A stretch of 64,000 bases of DNA from Nitrospirillum amazonense (GTDB lineage: Bacteria; Pseudomonadota; Alphaproteobacteria; Azospirillales; Azospirillaceae), in assembly GCF_007828035.1 (NCBI RefSeq), contig NZ_VITV01000003.1:1-64000 (forward strand), read 5' to 3'. The translations under genes were made by a program, and so were the position numbers. The notes under the pieces were generated by a model, which had not been told where the DNA came from, searched no databases, and saw nothing but the letters and a program-made list of their open reading frames with translations. Below, piece by piece: positions 7,581 through 14,809 of the stretch (within the stretch, counting starts at the first letter, position 1; every line of letters begins with the position of its first letter).

Positions 7581-8138
7581 ATGCCGAATGTGAAGCATAC
7601 TTCCAGGATGTATACCTCCTATTCGGGGCGGTTCATGGACGAAAATTGCTCCACCCAGTTCTATGCGGCCCTTGCAACCGCACGGTTCGGTGAACCGGTG
7701 CCTGGTCAGCAGGATTTCACCTTGAGCCAATGGATGTTGTTGGCCATGTGGGCCCGTGCCGGGTACGGCGCCGGGATGTTGCCGCCGCGCGAGGCGTTGC
7801 CCCTGGCGCATTTGCGCCCCTGGGCTGAAAGCCTGCTGATCTTCGACCAAGTGGGGGTGGGGTGGCATCAGCACACCAATGGCCGGATGGTTTCCGACCT
7901 GCTGAGGACTGGGGATGTGGAGGAGGGGTGGCTTGCCTTGCCGGTCGCTATCCATGGAATGGCATGCTGGGCAGCATCCGAGGCTCGCCCAGTCCTTCAA
8001 CGGTTTCCCAGATGGCCACGGTTGCGCAGTGCGGACCTTAATGCCCTGGTTCTGCCCATGGGCGAGAGCGCCGTCGTGGACAGGTTGCTTATCATGGCGG
8101 CTGCCGTCCCTCGGTCTTTGAGTGCGTTTCGGGCGTAG
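7581..8138 (+). CDS. PAS-like (PAS_5 type) protein of unknown role
   Basis: About 185 residues. The central part (MLPPREALPLAHLRPWAESLLIFDQVGVGWHQHTNGRMVSDLL) and the end (ALVLPMGESAVVDRLLIMAA) resemble PAS_5-type domains, which have a 'lPaRaDidP' start and close with 'Llp...dvdrll'. Such proteins occur near regulators in alphaproteobacteria. No output domain is seen. The start is unclear: ATGs at 7569, 7581 and 7608 are all in frame, and the earliest would overlap the divergent XRE gene. The opposite strand has a longer open frame here, but its composition (Gln/His/Arg-rich) marks it as a shadow. Confidence 0.5.
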   Translation: MPNVKHTSRMYTSYSGRFMDENCSTQFYAALATARFGEPVPGQQDFTLSQWMLLAMWARAGYGAGMLPPREALPLAHLRPWAESLLIFDQVGVGWHQHTNGRMVSDLLRTGDVEEGWLALPVAIHGMACWAASEARPVLQRFPRWPRLRSADLNALVLPMGESAVVDRLLIMAAAVPRSLSAFRA

Positions 8139-8222
8139 ATAAGCGCGATTTTTCAATAGTTTGACCCTTGCTCTCCTATCCGTCGACCGGCCCTTGCGCC
8201 GGCATTGAGACGGGAGAAGGGC

Positions 8223-10271
8223 ATGACACCGACTAAGCTCCTGATCGGCCAGATCCTGGTCGTGTTCACCATCGTCATCCTGGGCGTTTGGGCGGCGACG
8301 CAGTGGGCGGCCGCGATGCTGGGGTACCAAGCGCAGTTGGGCGCACCTTGGGTGGTCGTCGCCGGCTGGCCGATTTACCGTCCCTGGCAGCTGTTCTGGT
8401 GGTGGTACTGGTATGAGGCTTACGCCCCGGTCCTGTTCGAAAAGGCCGGTGCGCTGGCGGCGGGCAGCGGACTCCTGGGCTGTGGTGCCGCGATCATTGG
8501 GTCACTGTGGCGTGCCCGGCAGACCAAGCTGGTCACCACCTACGGCTCGTCGCGCTGGGCGACGGCCAGGGAGGTGGAGCAAGCGGGGTTGTTTCGATCC
8601 GCCGGCGTCTTCCTTGGCCGTCTGCGTGATCGCTATCTGCGCCATGATGGGCCCGAGCATGTGATGGCCTTCGCGCCCACCCGATCGGGCAAGGGTGTCG
8701 GTCTGGTGGTGCCGACGCTGCTGACTTGGCCGGCATCGACTGTCATCCACGACATCAAGGGCGAGAACTGGCAGCTCACCGCCGGCTGGCGGGCGCGATT
8801 TTCCCATTGCCTGCTGTTCAACCCCACCGACCCGCGCTCGGCCCGCTACAATCCGCTGTTGGAGGTGCGCAAGGGACCGGACGAGGTTCGCGATGTGCAG
8901 AACATCGCGGACATCCTGGTCGATCCCGAAGGCGCATTGGAGCGCCGGAGCCATTGGGAGAAGACCAGCCACAGCCTGCTCGTCGGCGCCATCCTGCACG
9001 TGCTCTATGCGGAGGAGGAGAAGACCCTGGCCCGGGTCGCGACTTTCCTCTCCGATCCGCGGCGCAGCTTCGCGCACACGCTCCGGCGGATGATGGCCAC
9101 CAACCATCTGGGGACACCGGACCAGCCGCTGGTGCATCCCGTCGTCGCCTCTGCGGCGCGTGAGGTGTTGAACAAGTCCGAGAATGAGCGATCCGGCGTG
9201 CTCAGCACCGCCATGTCGTTCCTGGGCCTCTACCGCGACCCCACAGTGGCGGCCACGACCGCCGCCTGCGACTGGCACATCACGGACTTGGTGGATGCGC
9301 AGCGGCCGGTGTCTCTCTACCTGGTCATTCCGCCATCGGATATCTCCCGCACCAAGCCGCTGGTGCGCCTGGTGCTGAATCAGATCGGCCGCCGGCTGAC
9401 CGAGCGGCTAGAGGGCGATCCGGCCAAGCGCCGGCGGCACCAGTTGCTGATGATGCTGGATGAGTTTCCCGCCCTGGGGCGGCTGGATTTCTTTGAGACG
9501 GCCCTGGCCTTCATGGCGGGCTATGGCATCCGGGCCTACCTGATCGCCCAGAGCCTCAACCAGATCTCCAAGGCCTATGGCGAGAATAACTCAATCCTGG
9601 ACAATTGCCACGTTCGCATTGCCTTCAGCAGCAACGACGAGCGGACGGCCAAGCGCATCTCCGATGCGTTGGGGACAGCCACGGAACTTCGGGCACAGCG
9701 CAACTACGCCGGCCACCGACTGGCCCCCTGGCTCTCGCATGTGATGGTCAGCCGGCAAGAGACGGCCCGCCCACTGCTGACCCCGGGGGAGGTGATGCAA
9801 CTGCCGCCTAAGGACGAACTGGTGCTGGTGTCCGGCTTGGCACCCATTCGGGCGAAGAAACTGCGCTACTACGAAGATCGGAATTTCACCGCCCGGGTTC
9901 TGCCGGCGCCGATGCCCGCCAACGACAATGGCTCGGATGGGACAGCCAATGACAATTGGTCCGACCTGCCACCGCCGCGGCCCAATGATTGGGGCAGTCA
10001 GGTGAGGGGGATGGACCAGCGTTTGGCTGAGGAAATTGAGGAAGCATCGCAGGATGAGATGGCCGAAGGCGGGCTCCAACAGCAGCGGCATCCAGGTCTG
10101 GCGGAGGAGGCTGAGACAAATCCTTCTGAGCATGACGCTCCGGAGCTATTTTGCTTGGGCGAAGACGAGACCGACATGGTGGCCGATAAGAATGCCATGG
10201 ATAGGCTATCCAACGTCGCGCGCGCCTACGGGCTCAACGAGGGAAGTGATGATTTGCTGCCGCCGCTATGA
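8223..10271 (+). CDS. traG: Type IV coupling protein TraG/VirD4
   Basis: A 682-residue inner-membrane ATPase. Two N-terminal membrane segments (about residues 5-30 and 70-95) precede the cytoplasmic motor. Walker A is APTRSGKGVGLVVPTLL (about 150-166) and Walker B is LLMMLDEFPALGRL (about 406-419). It links the relaxase-DNA complex to the Trb channel. The start at ATG 8223 has GGGAGAAGGG just upstream; a TTG at 8205 would add six residues. The C-terminal 110 residues are acidic and Asn/Glu-rich. The downstream gap and the DUF4238 gene separate it from copG-trbB, with which it normally forms one operon, so cargo has probably been inserted here. Confidence 0.95.
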   Translation: MTPTKLLIGQILVVFTIVILGVWAATQWAAAMLGYQAQLGAPWVVVAGWPIYRPWQLFWWWYWYEAYAPVLFEKAGALAAGSGLLGCGAAIIGSLWRARQTKLVTTYGSSRWATAREVEQAGLFRSAGVFLGRLRDRYLRHDGPEHVMAFAPTRSGKGVGLVVPTLLTWPASTVIHDIKGENWQLTAGWRARFSHCLLFNPTDPRSARYNPLLEVRKGPDEVRDVQNIADILVDPEGALERRSHWEKTSHSLLVGAILHVLYAEEEKTLARVATFLSDPRRSFAHTLRRMMATNHLGTPDQPLVHPVVASAAREVLNKSENERSGVLSTAMSFLGLYRDPTVAATTAACDWHITDLVDAQRPVSLYLVIPPSDISRTKPLVRLVLNQIGRRLTERLEGDPAKRRRHQLLMMLDEFPALGRLDFFETALAFMAGYGIRAYLIAQSLNQISKAYGENNSILDNCHVRIAFSSNDERTAKRISDALGTATELRAQRNYAGHRLAPWLSHVMVSRQETARPLLTPGEVMQLPPKDELVLVSGLAPIRAKKLRYYEDRNFTARVLPAPMPANDNGSDGTANDNWSDLPPPRPNDWGSQVRGMDQRLAEEIEEASQDEMAEGGLQQQRHPGLAEEAETNPSEHDAPELFCLGEDETDMVADKNAMDRLSNVARAYGLNEGSDDLLPPL

Positions 10272-10623
10272 CATGTTTGGCACGTCTCTTGAGCAGCGAA
10301 TTCATTTATTTCAAGATAGTTCACATGGCTGTCAGTGCGGCTGAAGTCTATTCTCGAGAAGGCGTGGGCTTCACAGGAGTCAATTGGCCCACGAAGGCAT
10401 TCTTGTTTTTTGCCGCTCGGATTGTCATCATGGACCCGAAATACAATCGGGAGCATTAACCTTATAGTATGTATTGCTACAATGGTGCTGTATATTTGCC
10501 ATAATCCACATCTCGCCTGCCGTTGCCTTGTAGGCAGTGATGTTTTCATCACCAAAGAAGCGGCTACCATGTAGTGAATTGGAAATAAGAAACTATTAGT
10601 ACATAGCTGAAAGGGAGAGGACG
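10272..10623. other. Intergenic region, AT-richer, start of a cargo insertion
   Basis: The 352 bases between traG and the DUF4238 gene are visibly AT-richer than traG. No convincing gene is present; a 63-codon open frame at 10268 has no RBS and no recognisable content. The last 20 bases carry the RBS AAGGGAGAGGACG of the next gene. The composition change at about 10270 probably marks one edge of the insertion. Confidence 0.6.
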
Positions 10624-12696
10624 ATGGCAGGAAAGCGCCAACATTATGTTCCAAGACTGCTTCAGCGTGGATTTTTACACGACCCGTCTGATGAAGGTGA
10701 ACGCACGTGGCTTCACAGAAGGGGGCAAGGGGCAAAGTTAGTTGGTATTAGGCATATTGGAGTGGAGGACTGGTTTTATAGTAAGAAACCCATGAACGGT
10801 GAAATCACACTGGATGACGTGATCACAAATACAGAAAATGACCTTGGCGCAATTGTTAATAAAATGCGCGGACTACCCACAGGAAGTCCTGTTTCCGCGA
10901 AGGAGGCTGCTGAGTTTTTAGTGCATTTGGTGACTAGGACGGCTCATTTGAGGGGTATATTAACAGAAGGTGTTACCAAGCTCGGCGGTGAAATGGAGGC
11001 GATCTTTACGTCGCCGGAGCGATTTGGGGCGATGTTGGGCGTGACTACGGCCAGCCTATCGGATGTGGTGATGACCGGCCTAAAAAATATGGCACTGGAG
11101 TCCGAAGAGGCAGGAACGCCACGATCCCTTGCGGAGCGGGTAGCATTTTATTTGGCGCGAGAATTGGGACCAGATTTAGTTAAGAATGCTGTGCCTATCA
11201 TGTCGCCGCTTATCCAAAAGTTCTTTGGTGATCTATCAGAGAAGATGCGCGATGTGCAAGCGCGCATATTGCAAACGTCGCCTGAAGCTAACGGTTGGAT
11301 TAAATATCTATCCAATTTTGAGTGGAGCGTTGAGGATCGTGAAGAGCTTATTCTTCCAGATGTCGTCGCTCTTTCTATCGACCGTGAAGGAAAATTCAGC
11401 CCTCTGATATTTACCTCAACGGAAAATACCTGCGCGGTGATAATGCCGATATCGCGAAATCGAATGTTAATAGGGAAAGAGTTTGGGGCGGAAATAATTA
11501 GTTTGGATGAATTTAACGCAAATGCTGCACGTAATAGCGGCTCTTTTTTTGTGGCTGCACAATCTTTTGATAGCAAAAATTATTCCGATCTAATCGGTCT
11601 AATTCCAAGTGGTGTAGTTCAGGATATGATTGGAGGTGTCGTGAATGAAATTGAATTTAAGAATAAAATTATACCATCTGATTGTTTTTTAATAAGAAAT
11701 AATAGTATAAATAATAATAATTTCTCTTACTCTGTCCGATTGGTTGATTTTGGGACAGATGAAGACGCGGAGCATCTTGCTAAGATAATTGGCGATGTCG
11801 TGAGAGATGTGTCGCGTCATATACCGCTCCAAAACCTCGACGGGTTTAGTATTGCGGTTGATTTACGGGGGGCTCTTGCGTCCTTCCATCAGCAGGAACT
11901 GAGTATAATAGATTCCGTAAATCAGGCGCTGGAACGTGATCTCGAGAGCGCCATCATAATTCCCGTTGAATCAGATGGCATGCGCAAGCAACACATCATC
12001 ATCGGGGCAAATATGATGGATAGGTTATGTTCTAAGGGCGTTGATGGTCATTTTATTGCTTTGAATATCTTGGTAAAGAAGTTGGCATCCCTTTCATATA
12101 ATGAAATATTCGGTGTGGATATTTTTGGCGGGATAGATCTAGATCTGATAGATAATGAGCTGAAAGCCATGGTGGCTACGGCGCCTGTGAGATGGTTTGG
12201 CGCCAGGTATTCTGCGAATATTTCCCCCGATGTAGGGAAATACTACGCGGATTTTCTGATGGCTGTTTACGAGGATCTTAATAAGGCAGTTATCAATGAG
12301 CAGATTGCGTGCAGAGAGAAGGGCAATTTTGACAGTATAGGACAGCTGATGGGCGGACCTATCGTCGCCATTCTAGCTCATGCAGCAAATTGGTTAGGTC
12401 ATCGTGCTGGCTTGCCTGAGGGGCAAAGTTTCAATGGTGATGATCTGCCGTTGCGGCTTAAGGAATATGGACTCGATAAATGGTTGGAGTTATTTGGTCG
12501 TGACCTGGAGGCTGCACACGGCGATGTAGATAGGGGATTAAATATCGATTCAATTAAGAATCTTTCTCGACATGCTGAGAGATTGCTCTGGTCATTTGGG
12601 TTATATGCTTGGATCCAAGGTAATGATGTTTTCAGAATAGTGACTGACAAGAGATTTGCGCCGCCAAAATTAAATAATATCGGAGTTCTAGAATAG
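10624..12696 (+). CDS. DUF4238 protein, large cargo protein of unknown function
   Basis: A 690-residue protein beginning KRQHYVPRLLQRGFL, the signature start of DUF4238 (HYVPxxxLxxF), followed by WLHRR and 'HIGVEDWFYSK'. The N-terminal 300 residues fit that family. The C-terminal 350 residues (from about 330) are not recognised; they contain a MDRLCSKGVDGHFIALNILVKKL segment and a helix-rich end. No membrane segment or catalytic motif is clear. GC is well below that of traG and trbB, with many AT-ending codons (for example the Asn/Ile-rich stretch near 11690-11720), which indicates recent transfer. It sits alone in a position where ICEs often carry defence or fitness genes. A defence role is possible but not shown. 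Confidence 0.7.
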   Translation: MAGKRQHYVPRLLQRGFLHDPSDEGERTWLHRRGQGAKLVGIRHIGVEDWFYSKKPMNGEITLDDVITNTENDLGAIVNKMRGLPTGSPVSAKEAAEFLVHLVTRTAHLRGILTEGVTKLGGEMEAIFTSPERFGAMLGVTTASLSDVVMTGLKNMALESEEAGTPRSLAERVAFYLARELGPDLVKNAVPIMSPLIQKFFGDLSEKMRDVQARILQTSPEANGWIKYLSNFEWSVEDREELILPDVVALSIDREGKFSPLIFTSTENTCAVIMPISRNRMLIGKEFGAEIISLDEFNANAARNSGSFFVAAQSFDSKNYSDLIGLIPSGVVQDMIGGVVNEIEFKNKIIPSDCFLIRNNSINNNNFSYSVRLVDFGTDEDAEHLAKIIGDVVRDVSRHIPLQNLDGFSIAVDLRGALASFHQQELSIIDSVNQALERDLESAIIIPVESDGMRKQHIIIGANMMDRLCSKGVDGHFIALNILVKKLASLSYNEIFGVDIFGGIDLDLIDNELKAMVATAPVRWFGARYSANISPDVGKYYADFLMAVYEDLNKAVINEQIACREKGNFDSIGQLMGGPIVAILAHAANWLGHRAGLPEGQSFNGDDLPLRLKEYGLDKWLELFGRDLEAAHGDVDRGLNIDSIKNLSRHAERLLWSFGLYAWIQGNDVFRIVTDKRFAPPKLNNIGVLE

Positions 12697-12832
12697 AAAA
12701 AGCGGCACTGATTATAATGCGGCCCATGATCTGATGTCTTTTGGGCGTGTGACGTCGTATATAAGTGCCGTAAGAGATTCGAGCGCCTTATCAGACCCTT
12801 AGCTCTGTCGCCACGCGCTTCGGAGCTGGGTC

Positions 12833-13231
12833 ATGAAGCCCCGCCATCACCTCTATCTCGACGATGAGCTGACCGCCCAATTGGACGCCCTGGCGGCCAA
12901 GCCGGGAACGTCCAAGTCGGCCATCGTGGCGGATGCCCTGCGCCAGTATCTCGGCCGGCGCGGTGCCCGAGAGCTGGATGAGGCGCTTCGCATCCGGCTG
13001 GATCGGCAGTCCCGGCAACTGGAGCGCATAGAGCGCGACGTCCAGGTGCTGCTGGAGAGCGTGGCTCTTTTCGTTCGCTACCAGCTGACCGTCACCGCCC
13101 CGTTGCCGGAGCCCGACAAGGCTGCCCGGGCTGTCGGGCAGGAGCGCTTCCAGAAGTTCATCGACCAGGTCAGCCGGCAGATGGCAGCCCCCACCCGCAC
13201 CTTGGGGCGGAGCGGGGAGGCGTCGTCATGA
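12833..13231 (+). CDS. CopG/ribbon-helix-helix family protein
   Basis: A 132-residue protein. Residues 1-45 form a ribbon-helix-helix domain (HHLYLDDELTAQLDALAAKPGTSKSAIVADALRQYL), followed by a long helix (ARELDEALRIRLDRQSRQLERIERDVQVLLESVALFVRYQL) that may be a coiled coil or membrane-associated segment. A CopG gene directly before trbB is a fixed feature of this ICE/plasmid family. The stop overlaps the trbB start (ATG at 13228), so it is translationally coupled to the trb operon. A role in autoregulation of trb or at oriT is plausible. Confidence 0.85.
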   Translation: MKPRHHLYLDDELTAQLDALAAKPGTSKSAIVADALRQYLGRRGARELDEALRIRLDRQSRQLERIERDVQVLLESVALFVRYQLTVTAPLPEPDKAARAVGQERFQKFIDQVSRQMAAPTRTLGRSGEASS

Positions 13232-14196
13232 TGCCGAACCCGGAGGCGGCCGATCGCCGCCGCGCCATGCTGCGCACCGCCATGGGGCCGCTAATCGCCG
13301 AGGCGCTGGCCGATTCCCGTGTCATCGAGGTGATGGTCAACCCCGATGGCGTCCTGCGCCTGGACCGGCTGGGCACCGGTATCGTTACGACCAACGGCGT
13401 CATTCACCCGGCGGAGGCTGAACGCATCATCCGCCTGGTGGCGGCTCACGTCGGGGCCGAGGCCCATGCGGAGCGACCCATCGTCTCGGCCGAGCTGCCC
13501 GCCGGGGAGCGTTTCGAGGGTGTGCTGCCGCCGGTGGCGACGGCGCCGTGCTTCGCCATCCGCAAGCCCGCGGCCCGCATCCATACCCTGGCCGACTACG
13601 CCGCCGACGGCATCCTGACGGCCACCGAGGCGGAGGCCCTGCGTCGGGTCGTGCGCCGCCGGCGCAACATCCTCATCTCCGGCGGCACTTCATCGGGTAA
13701 GACCACCCTGGCCAACGCCTTGCTGGCGGAACTGGTCGACAGCAAGGAGCGCGTGATCCTCATCGAGGACACCCGCGAACTCCAGTGTGCCGCCCCTGAC
13801 TGCATCGCCTTGCGGACCAAGCCGGGTGTCGTCTCCTTGGCCGATCTGGTGCGGTCCACGCTACGCCTGCGGCCGGACCGCATCATCGTCGGTGAGGTCC
13901 GGGGCGGGGAGGCGCTGGACCTCCTCAAGGCTTGGAACACCGGCCACCCCGGCGGCATCGCTACGGTCCATGCCAACTCGGCCGCCGCCGCCCTCTACCG
14001 CCTGGAGCAATTGGCCCAGGAGGCTGTCACCACCGTCTCCCGCCGCCTCATAGCCGAGGCCGTCGACCTGGTGATCTTCATCCAAGGTCGCGATGGGCCT
14101 CGACGGGTCGAGACCATCGCCCGCGTCGCCGGCCTGGATGCCCGCGGTGACTACGAGGTCACCCCTCTCTCCCCCACCGACCTGCAAACCCTCTGA
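13228..14196 (+). CDS. trbB: Conjugal transfer ATPase TrbB (VirB11 family)
   Basis: A 322-residue secretion ATPase. Walker A is ISGGTSSGKTTLANALL (about 150-166). The Asp box and Walker B lie in RVILIEDTRELQC and RPDRIIVGEVRGGEALDLL, and the His box is HPGGIATVHANS. It forms a hexamer at the cytoplasmic side of the mating channel and powers pilus assembly and substrate transfer. It is the first gene of the trb operon and overlaps copG by 4 bases. The length is normal for the family. Confidence 0.95.
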   Translation: MMPNPEAADRRRAMLRTAMGPLIAEALADSRVIEVMVNPDGVLRLDRLGTGIVTTNGVIHPAEAERIIRLVAAHVGAEAHAERPIVSAELPAGERFEGVLPPVATAPCFAIRKPAARIHTLADYAADGILTATEAEALRRVVRRRRNILISGGTSSGKTTLANALLAELVDSKERVILIEDTRELQCAAPDCIALRTKPGVVSLADLVRSTLRLRPDRIIVGEVRGGEALDLLKAWNTGHPGGIATVHANSAAAALYRLEQLAQEAVTTVSRRLIAEAVDLVIFIQGRDGPRRVETIARVAGLDARGDYEVTPLSPTDLQTL

Positions 14197-14210
14197 GAAG
14201 GAGAACGCCC

Positions 14211-14522
14211 ATGCGTACGTTCGTGCGTCGTGCTGCCTGCACCGTGGCCACCACCCTCCTGCTGACCGCTTCGGCTCAAGCCGCTGGAACCGGCATGCCC
14301 TGGGAGCAGCCGCTGCAGCAGATCCTGGATTCCGTTCAGGGCCCGGTCGCCAAGATCATCGCTGTCATCGTCATCATCACCACCGGCCTGACCTTGGCCT
14401 TTGGCGAGACCTCCGGCGGCTTTCGCCGCCTGATCCAGATCGTCTTCGGGCTCAGCATCGCCTTCGCGGCGTCGAGCTTCTTCCTCAGCTTCTTCTCCTT
14501 CGGCGGCGGGGCGCTGGTCTGA
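14211..14522 (+). CDS. trbC: TrbC pilin precursor (VirB2 family)
   Basis: A 103-residue protein with a signal peptide (residues 1-24, ending ASAQA) and two hydrophobic segments (about 43-65 and 76-98) around a short cytoplasmic turn (GETSGGFRR). This is the VirB2/TrbC pilin plan. In RP4 the product is cyclised by TraF, and a TraF-type peptidase is encoded at 714. The RBS is AGAAGGAG. The stop codon overlaps the trbD start by one base. Confidence 0.92.
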   Translation: MRTFVRRAACTVATTLLLTASAQAAGTGMPWEQPLQQILDSVQGPVAKIIAVIVIITTGLTLAFGETSGGFRRLIQIVFGLSIAFAASSFFLSFFSFGGGALV

Positions 14523-14809
14523 TGCCCGCCTCCGACCTCACCCTGGAAGGGCGCCAGGTCCCCGGCTTCACGGTGCCGCTGCACCGGGCCCTGACCGAGC
14601 CCATCCTGCTGGGTGGTGCCCCCCGGCTGGTGGCCATTACCAACGGCACCGTTTCCGCCGCCATCGGGCTGGGGCTCCAGCAATGGATGGCCGGCCTGGC
14701 GCTCTGGGTTGGCGGCCATGCCCTGGCGGTGTTCGCCACCAAGCGCGACCCCGACTTCGCATCAGTGCTGCTGCGCCACCTCCGGCAACGGGGGTGGTGG
14801 TCATGCTGA
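14522..14809 (+). CDS. trbD: TrbD (VirB3 family)
   Basis: A 95-residue protein starting MPASDLTLEGRQVPGFTVPLHRALTEPILLGGAPR, the typical TrbD/VirB3 start, followed by two membrane segments (about 38-72). VirB3-type proteins sit in the inner membrane next to the VirB4/TrbE ATPase. The ATG shares a base with the trbC stop, and its last codons overlap trbE (ATG at 14803). The true start lies well inside a longer open frame that begins in trbB, and that longer frame should be ignored. Confidence 0.92.
   Translation: MPASDLTLEGRQVPGFTVPLHRALTEPILLGGAPRLVAITNGTVSAAIGLGLQQWMAGLALWVGGHALAVFATKRDPDFASVLLRHLRQRGWWSC

Noticed and set aside
7521-8330. 269-codon minus-strand frame opposite the PAS-like gene
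   Set aside because: Longer than the plus-strand frame but Gln/His/Arg-rich with no domain; the plus frame shows PAS_5-like motifs.
10268-10459. 63-codon frame in the gap after traG
   Set aside because: No RBS, no domain, and it starts by overlapping the traG stop; the composition does not look coding.
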